This document shows, piece by piece, positions 13,760 through 19,875 of a DNA stretch of 19,875 bases. The notes beneath the pieces are model-generated. The model was not told where the DNA came from and made no database searches. It saw only the letters and a list, made by a program, of their open reading frames with translations. Both the position numbers and the translations under genes were made by a program. This DNA is from VHBM01 sp052386635 (GTDB lineage: Archaea; Thermoproteota; Nitrososphaeria; Nitrososphaerales; Nitrosopumilaceae): assembly GCA_052386635.1 (NCBI GenBank), contig JBQTJY010000136.1:1-19875 (forward strand). The letters run 5' to 3'. The stretch's first letter is position 1. Each line of letters starts with the position of its first letter.

Positions 13760-14317
13760 ATGCAAGTACACAACCTACATGAAACCGATACGGGCTACAA
13801 GGTTTTTCTTTACATATTCTACGGCTGTGCCTTCATAATGGCGTCAATTACTGCATATGGGATCTATGCTATGCTTACAGAATGGGATAAAACTGGAACC
13901 TATGTTATGGGCGAGGCTTTGGTTAAAACCGAGTTTCCATACAAGCATTTTGCAAAACTATCAACGTGGCTGTTTTTTTCAACCATAGTAGGATGGTACT
14001 GTGTTACAAGGATAGGTTGGAAGAAAACAACAAGCTTGAGATCATGGAAGATGGCACTGGTCCAGCTTATGGTGCTAGGTTTTGCAATTGTCTGTCTTTA
14101 TGAGGTGCTATACAACTTTACTGTCCTCAATGCACAGATATCAGCAGGCATTGTAGATGGTGTGGTTCCTGACATAGATTCGTTGACCATTGCTTATCCA
14201 GATATTAACAGACCATGGAACCTTATTTTTGCAACAAAGATATTTCTTGCCGCATTCATTATTAGCTCACATGCATTTTATCTTAGTACAAAACCAAGAA
14301 AGAGTTTGGATGCGTAA
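13760..14317 (+). CDS. Conserved-looking four-helix membrane protein of unknown function
   Basis: 185 residues with four likely membrane helices: VFLYIFYGCAFIMASITAYG, STWLFFSTIVGWYCVTRIGW, MALVQLMVLGFAIVCLYEVL and NLIFATKIFLAAFIISSHAF, with a polar extracytoplasmic loop before the last helix. The short N-terminus has HNLHETDTGYK. I do not recognise a family. ATG 13760 is about 28 bases after the shared TATA element, so it is probably leaderless. Lineage-specific respiratory or ammonia-oxidation accessory roles are possible but unsupported. Confidence 0.75.
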   Translation: MQVHNLHETDTGYKVFLYIFYGCAFIMASITAYGIYAMLTEWDKTGTYVMGEALVKTEFPYKHFAKLSTWLFFSTIVGWYCVTRIGWKKTTSLRSWKMALVQLMVLGFAIVCLYEVLYNFTVLNAQISAGIVDGVVPDIDSLTIAYPDINRPWNLIFATKIFLAAFIISSHAFYLSTKPRKSLDA

Positions 14318-14351
14318 CTTTATAGGGTTTTAGCCCAAAGCTTGTTTCAAC

Positions 14352-15395
14352 TTGGATGTTGAAGAAAAAGTTAGTCTAATCGAAAGACCTCCAACGGAAG
14401 AAGTTGTAACTCGTGATGAGCTAGTTGAGCTCTTCAAGACAAATTCAAAACCAAAACACTACATTGGTTTGGAGATTTCTGGATTTTTACATCTTGGTAG
14501 CCTAATTAGCACGGGTTTTAAGATTAATGACTTTCTCAAGGCAGGAGTTAGATGTACCGTCTTTCTGGCCGACTGGCACACTTTGATAAATGACAAGCTT
14601 GGTGGAGACTGGGAAAAAATTTCCAAAGTATCAAAGTATTATGCAGATGCATTTAGACTAGTATGTCCCGGTGTTGAGATTGTACTAGGTTCAGATCTTT
14701 ATTCTTCAAAAAAAGAATACTGGTTAGAGCTAGTAAGACTGACAAAACACATGTCACTTGCACGTACAATGCGAACGCTGACAATTATGGGAAGATCAGA
14801 AAACGAAGAGAAAATTGATCTGGCAAAGCTTCTCTATCCACCTATGCAGGCAGCAGATATCCATTTCTTGGATATTGATATTGCACACGCAGGAATGGAC
14901 CAGCGAAAGATACACATGCTTGCAAGAGAGTTGTTTCCAAAAATGAAGTGGAAGGTTCCTGTTGCAGTTCACCACAGACTCTTGCCTGGCCTATCAGAGC
15001 CAGAAAAAACAGATTCCGAGTCGCTTGGAAAGATGAGCAAGTCAACCCCATCGTCAGGAATTTTTGTACATGATTCTGATGATGAGATAAGGGCAAAGCT
15101 CAAAAAAGCATGGTGTGAGGAAGGCAACACCAAAGACAATCCTGTTTTAGAGATTGCAAAGCATGTCATCTATCACGAGTTTGACAAGATTAGTGTAGAG
15201 CGTCCTACAAAGTTTGGCGGAAATGTAACATATTCTGATTATTCTCAGCTAGAGTCAGATTTTGCGCAAAAAAAGCTGCATCCAACAGACCTAAAACAAG
15301 CAGTTGCCAGTTACCTAATCAAGATAATACAGCCGATTAGAGAAAAACTAGCACTAAACCAAGAGCTAGTTGAAATTATTAAAAAAAGTGCCTAG
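14352..15395 (+). CDS. tyrS: Tyrosyl-tRNA synthetase
   Basis: Class I aminoacyl-tRNA synthetase charging tRNA-Tyr, in the cytoplasm. The HIGH-like motif is HLGS (47-50) in YIGLEISGFLHLGS and the KMSKS loop is 227-231. Archaeal TyrRS features include the LYPPMQAADI (161-170) and HAGMDQRKI (179-187) tyrosine-binding region; 347 residues without the bacterial S4-like tail is typical of archaea. Start TTG; CTTTATAGG (14318-14326) is about 30 bases upstream. The last codons lie inside an inverted repeat shared with the end of the convergent CobJ/CbiH gene. Confidence 0.93.
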   Translation: MDVEEKVSLIERPPTEEVVTRDELVELFKTNSKPKHYIGLEISGFLHLGSLISTGFKINDFLKAGVRCTVFLADWHTLINDKLGGDWEKISKVSKYYADAFRLVCPGVEIVLGSDLYSSKKEYWLELVRLTKHMSLARTMRTLTIMGRSENEEKIDLAKLLYPPMQAADIHFLDIDIAHAGMDQRKIHMLARELFPKMKWKVPVAVHHRLLPGLSEPEKTDSESLGKMSKSTPSSGIFVHDSDDEIRAKLKKAWCEEGNTKDNPVLEIAKHVIYHEFDKISVERPTKFGGNVTYSDYSQLESDFAQKKLHPTDLKQAVASYLIKIIQPIREKLALNQELVEIIKKSA

Positions 15396-15405
15396 CTACT
15401 TTTTT
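15382..15405. terminator. Possible bidirectional terminator hairpin
   Basis: AAAAAAGT and ACTTTTTT form a perfect 8-bp inverted repeat with an 8-base loop, at the joint of the convergent TyrRS and CobJ/CbiH genes whose stop codons are adjacent in the loop. The T run on either strand could end transcription from both sides. It is AT-rich, so hairpin stability is modest. Confidence 0.4.
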
Positions 15406-16196
15406 ACTTTAAGTTCCAGGTTTTCTTCTTCCTGAAGATTATATTTTGACTGGTATCCTCGCGGATTTATCATTAAATTTTTGTAGTTGTATGTTGAAGA
15501 GTTTCCAACAATTACTGTACTGATCATGCCAAGCTTATCAGAGTGTTTTTCAAGGTTTTCAAGATCAGTCAGCACAACAGTTTGCGATTCTCTGTATGCG
15601 CCCTTTACTATTGCAACAGGTGTTGTAGGTTTTCTGTATTTTAGCAGGATTTTTCTTGTATCCTGTAGCTGGTGAATGCGTTTTTTGCTTGATGGGTTGT
15701 ATATTACTATAACATAGTCGCCTTGTGCAGCAGCCTCTACTCGCTTTACTATTACATCCCATGGAACCAGAAGATCACTCATGCTAACAACAGCAAAGTC
15801 AGTCATAAGGGGAGAGCCCACTATGGATGAGCAAGAGTTTAGTGCAGAGACTCCCGGGATTATTTCTACTGGAAGCCCATTTTTTGGATCCCATCCAGAC
15901 TCTGCAAGGATTTCATAAATCAGGCCAGCCATGCCATAGATTCCCGGATCACCACTTGATACAAGTGAGACTGTCCTGCCTTCTTTTGCAAGGTCAATGC
16001 ATTGATGTGCCCGCTCTACCTCCTGGGTCATGGCATATCTGTAAACATCTTTTCCTGCTATTAGGTCCTCGACCAGATTTACATATGTCTCATATCCTAC
16101 TATTGTATCGCTTTCCTCAATTGCTTTTTTTGCACCAAATGTCATATGATCATGATGGCCAGGTCCTACACCTACGATGTATAATTTTCCTGTCAA
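15396..16196 (-). CDS. cobJ: Precorrin-3B C17-methyltransferase family protein (CobJ/CbiH)
   Basis: SAM-dependent methyltransferase that performs ring contraction of precorrin-3B or cobalt-factor III in cobalamin synthesis. Family signatures: YIVGVGPGHHDHMT (6-19), SSGDPGIYGMAG (80-91), IIPGVSALNSCSSIVGSPL and VIVIYNPSSKKR, with VVLTDLENL near the end; 266 residues is normal for this family. Start TTG; a TATA-like GATAAATTAA (minus strand, 16221-16230) is about 29 bases upstream, so leaderless. The neighbours are not other cobalamin genes, so the pathway genes are scattered. The anaerobic (CbiH) or aerobic (CobJ) function cannot be split from the sequence. Confidence 0.9.
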   Translation of the reverse strand: MTGKLYIVGVGPGHHDHMTFGAKKAIEESDTIVGYETYVNLVEDLIAGKDVYRYAMTQEVERAHQCIDLAKEGRTVSLVSSGDPGIYGMAGLIYEILAESGWDPKNGLPVEIIPGVSALNSCSSIVGSPLMTDFAVVSMSDLLVPWDVIVKRVEAAAQGDYVIVIYNPSSKKRIHQLQDTRKILLKYRKPTTPVAIVKGAYRESQTVVLTDLENLEKHSDKLGMISTVIVGNSSTYNYKNLMINPRGYQSKYNLQEEENLELKVKK

Positions 16197-16280
16197 TGTA
16201 TGATCAGAGTGTTTTTTGAGTTAATTTATCCCTTTTTCAAAAATTTCTGCAGGATAAAACAGATTGTTGCTGTATGGGTG

Positions 16281-17684
16281 CTAGTTTACTTTTGCCAGCT
16301 CAAACTCATCATGTAAAGCTTGAACCACATTTTTGCAGTCAGAGTCTTTTATGACAAATGCCAGATTAAGTTCTGATGAGCCTTGTGCTATCATGACTAC
16401 GTTAACGCCCTTTTTTGCTACTGCACCAAAAACTCTAGAGGCCACTCCAATAGTTCCTCGCATGCCAGAGCCAATCAGGGCCACTATGGCCACATCTGTT
16501 GTGATCTCAAGTTTCTTGATGATTTTGCCAAGAAGTTCTATCTCTAATGCATTGACAGCCTTATCCAGATCACTTTGTTTTACGATTATTGATATGCTTG
16601 ACTCTGATGGGTTTTGTGAGATCATCATCACGTTTATCCCACTTTTTGCCAGCGTTGCAAATATTTTTGCAGCAGTGCCTGGTGCACCTACCATACTGCC
16701 TCCCCGTACATCGATAAGGCCATTGTGACGGATTGCACTTACACACTTTACAGTTTTTTTAGTGGCCTCGTCAGGTGATGCAGTTACCATTGTTCCAGAA
16801 TTTTTTGTATTGAATGTGTTTCTGATTCTCATCGGAACTTTCTTTGATAGTAGCGGCTCAAAGGTGCGTGGATGTATTTGCTTTGCACCAAAGAGTGCCA
16901 TCTCGATTGCCTCTGCATATGAGACCTCTTTGAGTACCTTTGCATTTTTGACAGTCTTTGGATCTGCTGTCATAAGGCCATCAACGTCAGTCATCAGCCA
17001 TATTTCGTCTGCCTTTATGCAAGATGCAATTATTGTTGCAGAATAGTCTGAGCCTCCCCTTCCAAAGGTAGTAATGTTTCCATATTGATCAGCTCCTGCA
17101 AATCCTCCTACTACTGGTACTATTTTTTTAGAAAGAAGTGAATCTACATTTCTTATAATGCGTAGCCGTGTTGTGTCCATTAATGGTCTTGACTCACCAA
17201 AGTTAGAGTCAGTTACAATGCCGGCCTCTTTTCCTGTCAGGGAAATTGCCTTGCGTCCAAGATCAAGCAGAGCATGAGCTACTATCTTGATAGAAAGTCG
17301 CTCACCAAACGAGATTATGTAGTCTAGTGAGCGGTTGGATACCTCCCCAAGCAGGATTACTCCATGTAGGAGCTCCTCAAGCTCAGCCAGATCAGAGTTT
17401 AGTGTGTCTAAGAGTTTTTTTCTGTTTTGTGATTTGGTTATGGTTTCACTTGCAAGTTGTCTGTGTCTTGAAATTATTTTAGCAGTTAGCTTGTTTGCAG
17501 ATTCCTTGTTTCCTCTTTGTATGAATTTTGATATCTGGATAAGCTCGTCTGTTATGCCATCAATTGCAGAACAAATTACCACTACCTGATTTTGTCTTGA
17601 TAAGGAGTAAATGTAGCTTGCAACTTTTTGTATGTTTTTAGCAGTAGAGATTGATGTCCCGCCAAATTTTAATACAATCTTCAA
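16281..17684 (-). CDS. lysC: Aspartate kinase
   Basis: First enzyme of the aspartate family, phosphorylating L-aspartate to supply threonine, methionine and lysine pathways. The 467-residue protein starts KIVLKFGGTSI (2-12) with the KFGGTS signature, then TTFGRGGSDYSATIIA (about 205-220) and WLMTDVDGLMTADP, and ends with two ACT-domain halves (AKSGINVMMISQNPSE, AKKGVNVVMIAQGSSEL) that usually mediate feedback control. Start TTG; GGAG about 10 bases upstream could act as a Shine-Dalgarno site, unlike the mostly leaderless neighbours. Not fused to homoserine dehydrogenase. Confidence 0.94.
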   Translation of the reverse strand: MKIVLKFGGTSISTAKNIQKVASYIYSLSRQNQVVVICSAIDGITDELIQISKFIQRGNKESANKLTAKIISRHRQLASETITKSQNRKKLLDTLNSDLAELEELLHGVILLGEVSNRSLDYIISFGERLSIKIVAHALLDLGRKAISLTGKEAGIVTDSNFGESRPLMDTTRLRIIRNVDSLLSKKIVPVVGGFAGADQYGNITTFGRGGSDYSATIIASCIKADEIWLMTDVDGLMTADPKTVKNAKVLKEVSYAEAIEMALFGAKQIHPRTFEPLLSKKVPMRIRNTFNTKNSGTMVTASPDEATKKTVKCVSAIRHNGLIDVRGGSMVGAPGTAAKIFATLAKSGINVMMISQNPSESSISIIVKQSDLDKAVNALEIELLGKIIKKLEITTDVAIVALIGSGMRGTIGVASRVFGAVAKKGVNVVMIAQGSSELNLAFVIKDSDCKNVVQALHDEFELAKVN

Positions 17685-17720
17685 CTCAGTTTATCTCCAA
17701 TAACTTTGTGACATAAATGA

Positions 17721-18473
17721 TTAACTTTCTACGCGTGGGGCCAAATAGAAGTGGATTCTACCTATATTTGCAACCTTAAACTCTATTCGAAGTGGCTTTG
17801 CACTTGAATATTCACATGTTATTGACCCAACCGAGGTACCAACTGCCTTTACTACTGGATTAAGATATTCAAGACTGTATGTCCCAGTGCTTTCCTCTTT
17901 GACTGACAGCTCTGTTAGTTGCTCTGAGCCTTTTTCCAGGTCTATTACAACCTCGCCAGAGTCTCCCTTGCCTGAAAATTCTGCCGTTGTTGGAGTTGCA
18001 CGTATTGTTAGATAGTCAGATACTACCTGTACATCTCCCAAAATTTTATCAAATTCTGTGTTAGTAAGGCCGATTTTTGCATTATATGGGATTTTTGGAA
18101 GTGGCGTGTCTGTTGCTGAGCTCTCAATTAGTCTCATTTTGTATTTTTTATTTTTACCAATTGTTACAAGGAGCATGTTATCATCAGATATGCTGATTTC
18201 TATGCCGTCTTTTTTATCGGCACGTTTTATCAGTTTTGAAAACTCGTCTATTCGTACTCCAAACTTGATATCGCTATCACATTCGTATTTTTCAAATGCA
18301 GAGTTTGGCCATGATATGTCAATTAGTGCTACATGGGATGGGTCCATGCCGCGAAAAGAGATTCCCTCTGCTGTAGAGACAAAGGTTGCCTCTTCAACAA
18401 GTGTAGATATGGCAGATATTATGGCTTTGAGATCATCCGATCCACTAGTTTTTGCTGAAAATACCAAACTCAA
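17721..18473 (-). CDS. pcn: DNA polymerase sliding clamp (PCNA)
   Basis: Ring-forming processivity factor for DNA polymerase, FEN1 and ligase. 250 residues in two similar domains: DDLKAIISAISTLVEEATFV, FRGMDPSHVALIDISWP (PCNA signature), the interdomain connector ESSATDTPLPKIP (about 116-128), and the C-terminal GTYSLEYLNPVVKA and LRIEFKVANIGRIHFYLAPR, ending with the usual LAP-type tail that forms the PIP-binding site. Start TTG; TATA-like TTTAACTTGA (18491-18500 on the minus strand) is about 23 bases upstream. Follows TFS and RpoL on the same strand. Confidence 0.95.
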   Translation of the reverse strand: MSLVFSAKTSGSDDLKAIISAISTLVEEATFVSTAEGISFRGMDPSHVALIDISWPNSAFEKYECDSDIKFGVRIDEFSKLIKRADKKDGIEISISDDNMLLVTIGKNKKYKMRLIESSATDTPLPKIPYNAKIGLTNTEFDKILGDVQVVSDYLTIRATPTTAEFSGKGDSGEVVIDLEKGSEQLTELSVKEESTGTYSLEYLNPVVKAVGTSVGSITCEYSSAKPLRIEFKVANIGRIHFYLAPRVES

Positions 18474-18502
18474 TCACATGTGAAAAACGTTCAAGTTAAA
18501 CG

Positions 18503-18817
18503 TTATGCGTAGTTACGCCATGTATAGCTGCATTTAGTACAACGATAAAATTGTGTTGTTGGTTCATCAGCACTACGTGTCTGTAGCATCCACCAGACAG
18601 CTTGGTTGTGACCACATTTTTCACATTCGATTTGAATTGTAGGCAACGCATCTTTGCCATCGCCTTCGTCAAGAACATTCAAGTCAGGTTTTGTAGTCTC
18701 TTCTACTTTTTTTGGAGTCCTAGCTTCATTTTCAGTGTAACCACATTTAGGACAGTTGAGCAACGAACTAGCTTCGCTCTTCTTTAGGCGTACTTCACAT
18801 GTAGGACAAAACTTCAT
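18503..18817 (-). CDS. tfs: Transcription factor S (TFIIS-like cleavage factor)
   Basis: Stimulates RNA cleavage by stalled archaeal RNA polymerase. 104 residues with an N-terminal zinc ribbon (C4, C7, C22, C25), a variable linker, and the C-terminal TFIIS-type ribbon (C65, C68, C93, C96) with the catalytic acidic pair Asp84-Glu85 in RSADEPTTQFYRCTKC, and the TWRNY end. The intact DE pair suggests an active cleavage factor rather than an inhibitory paralogue. Its ATG directly follows the RpoL stop, so the two are probably co-transcribed and functionally linked to RNA polymerase. Confidence 0.95.
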   Translation of the reverse strand: MKFCPTCEVRLKKSEASSLLNCPKCGYTENEARTPKKVEETTKPDLNVLDEGDGKDALPTIQIECEKCGHNQAVWWMLQTRSADEPTTQFYRCTKCSYTWRNYA

Positions 18818-19099
18818 TTATTTTACCTTAATTTTTGAATTAAACAATTTCTTTAATTCATTAACAGATTCTATTGCAGAGTCTGTGGCCTTGATGATGT
18901 CCTTGATTGGATTTTCTTTTGCAGTGTTTACTCTAATCCAGCATTCGTTAGTGAGTGGATGCTTTAGGATGACTCCTGCAAAATCTATGTTTGTGTTTTT
19001 GAGTAGCTCATGCTGAATGATGTATAACATTCCAATATCAGATTCTTTTATTGACAGATTGATTTCCTTGGATGTTGAAGTTACCACTTGAGCATGCAT
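18818..19099 (-). CDS. rpoL: DNA-directed RNA polymerase subunit L (Rpb11-like)
   Basis: RNA polymerase assembly subunit that pairs with RpoD. 93 residues from ATG 19099. The middle matches RpoL: IKESDIGMLYIIQHELLKNT, FAGVILKHPLTNECWIRVNT, and a C-terminal helix (IIKATDSAIESVNELKKLF). The frame is open to ATG 19135, but the TATA-like TTATATCTAC (19121-19130, minus strand) is about 26 bases before ATG 19099, so that start gives a leaderless message and a normal family length. It shares a TATA element with the divergent gene at 19151. It begins the minus-strand cluster leading to TFS and PCNA. Confidence 0.9.
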   Translation of the reverse strand: MHAQVVTSTSKEINLSIKESDIGMLYIIQHELLKNTNIDFAGVILKHPLTNECWIRVNTAKENPIKDIIKATDSAIESVNELKKLFNSKIKVK

Positions 19100-19120
19100 G
19101 CATTCGAAAAGGAACTTATT

Positions 19121-19132
19121 GTAGATATAAAT
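19121..19132. promoter_or_regulatory. Bidirectional TATA element between rpoL and the 178-aa gene
   Basis: GTAGATATAAAT reads as a TATA box on both strands (GATATAAAT / ATTTATATC). Its centre, about 19125-19126, is equidistant (about 26 bases) from ATG 19099 on the minus strand and GTG 19151 on the plus strand. One element could place leaderless starts for both genes. Confidence 0.5.
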
Positions 19133-19150
19133 CATTATGAACGATTAAAC

Positions 19151-19687
19151 GTGAACAAGAATTTCATTTCGGATTTAGAATTAATAAAAAACAAGAATGT
19201 GTTTACAGTAGATGAAGACATTGCTGTTAGCATAAAATTTTCGCTAAAGGGAACTTTGCGTGATTCTTTTACTGAAGAGAACTGGACAAAGGCGTATAAC
19301 AAAAACGATAATCTATTCAAGCTAAAATATGGCATAAAACTCACCTCTGGCGGACTACGAAAACGCGAGGTTGGCAAGCCAGTTGATACTTATAGAAAAG
19401 CGTCGCTTTTTTGGACAAGAAATCCAAAGCTTGTCAATCCGATGAAAGAGCGAAGAGTTTGGGTTCAGGTGGCTAAGAATTTTGAGCCTTTCATAAGACT
19501 AAGTGAAGACGAGGTAAGACACGAATTGTTTGATTTTGATGAAAATATATCGCTCAAGGCTTCTGATCTAGGTTCTGGCAATCATAAGATTGGAGCCGAA
19601 GTTTATGTCTCTTGGCAAAAACATGATTACACAGAGCCAGATAGTCTAAAAGAGCATGCAAAAGAAATTGAGATAAAGATCAATTAG
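19151..19687 (+). CDS. Unrecognised protein, 178 aa
   Basis: The frame is open from TTG 19088 but GTG 19151 is chosen because it lies 26 bases after the shared TATA element; the longer form would overlap the rpoL start region. The protein is soluble, charged (Lys/Glu rich) and beta-leaning, with a repeated Trp/Tyr pattern (KASLFWTRNPKLVNPM, then RRVWVQVAKNFEPFIRLSED) and a C-terminal strand (IGAEVYVSWQKHDY). No signal peptide or membrane segment. I do not recognise the family; a beta-sandwich or binding domain is possible. Confidence 0.7.
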   Translation: MNKNFISDLELIKNKNVFTVDEDIAVSIKFSLKGTLRDSFTEENWTKAYNKNDNLFKLKYGIKLTSGGLRKREVGKPVDTYRKASLFWTRNPKLVNPMKERRVWVQVAKNFEPFIRLSEDEVRHELFDFDENISLKASDLGSGNHKIGAEVYVSWQKHDYTEPDSLKEHAKEIEIKIN

Positions 19688-19719
19688 GGATATAAGGACC
19701 GCCTTAAAGAAAAATTGAT

Positions 19720-19872
19720 ATGGTAAAATATGACAGCTTAAGGGGGCGAGAGCTGCTAGAAGTCGAAGATCCTGACAAAGAGGGCGGCATAACATTGATC
19801 TTCAAGGATAACAGATACATGTTTATCAAAGTAGTTAATGGAAAGCTAGAAACACAGTCAATTCCAGAATAG
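19720..19872 (+). CDS. Small protein, 50 aa, not recognised
   Basis: Complete frame from ATG 19720 to TAG 19870-19872: MVKYDSLRGRELLEVEDPDK, then GGITLIFKDNRYMFIKVVNG and a short end (KLETQSIPE). It looks like a compact all-beta protein. A TATA-like GGATATAAGG (19688-19697) centred about 27 bases upstream supports expression as a leaderless message. Function unknown. Confidence 0.65.
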   Translation: MVKYDSLRGRELLEVEDPDKEGGITLIFKDNRYMFIKVVNGKLETQSIPE

Positions 19873-19875
19873 CTA

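Noticed and set aside
1..19875. CRISPR arrays, insertion sequences or transposons
   Set aside because: No repeat-spacer pattern, transposase motifs or terminal inverted repeats were seen.

Overview
The window is about 36% GC and looks archaeal, most likely an ammonia-oxidising thaumarchaeon of the Nitrosopumilales type. The evidence is glycerol-1-phosphate dehydrogenase (archaeal lipid backbone), archaeal PCNA, RpoL and transcription factor S, a tRNA intron outside the canonical site, a PEF-CTERM-like surface protein, and many small thaumarchaeal-type proteins. Coding density is very high, strands alternate often, and several gene ends overlap. Many genes appear leaderless: a TATA-like element lies about 26 bases before the start codon. 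More than half of the inferred starts are TTG or GTG. Species identity cannot be read from the window.

Layout. 1-4200: G1P dehydrogenase (+) converging on an FKBP-type isomerase (-), then class V aminotransferase, NMN adenylyltransferase and a CopD-like membrane protein (all -). 4200-6740: an LEA-2-like membrane-anchored protein, tRNA-Val(GAC) (-), BluB (DMB synthase), a tRNA-Arg(CCT) with a 22-nt D-loop intron, a flavodoxin-fold reductase and a secreted protein (-). 6740-7940: a two-helix membrane protein whose coiled-coil continuation is split off by two apparent -1 frameshifts in A tracts, and a small helix-turn-helix protein. 7940-10810: cyclophilin, a PEF-CTERM-like exported protein, two tiny Cys-rich proteins on opposite strands, a wHTH-like protein and an exported LEA-2-like protein. 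10820-13715: PfkB-family kinase, dUTPase-like hydrolase, and a translationally coupled pair of DegT-family aminotransferase and soluble MtrA-like protein (-). 13760-16196: 4-TM membrane protein, tyrosyl-tRNA synthetase and CobJ/CbiH (-). 16281-19099: aspartate kinase, PCNA, TFS and RpoL (all -). 19151-19872: two unrecognised thaumarchaeal-type genes (+).

Three genes converge on corrinoids: BluB makes the lower ligand, CobJ/CbiH acts in corrin ring contraction, and the MtrA-like protein keeps the cobalamin-coordinating His of methanogen MtrA but lacks its membrane anchor. RpoL-TFS-PCNA is an information-processing cluster.

The best candidates for something new are the doubly frameshifted TM/coiled-coil gene with an A9 slippery tract, the coupled aminotransferase/MtrA-like pair, the D-loop tRNA intron, the tRNA-Val lacking U33, and TATA elements apparently shared by divergent leaderless genes.
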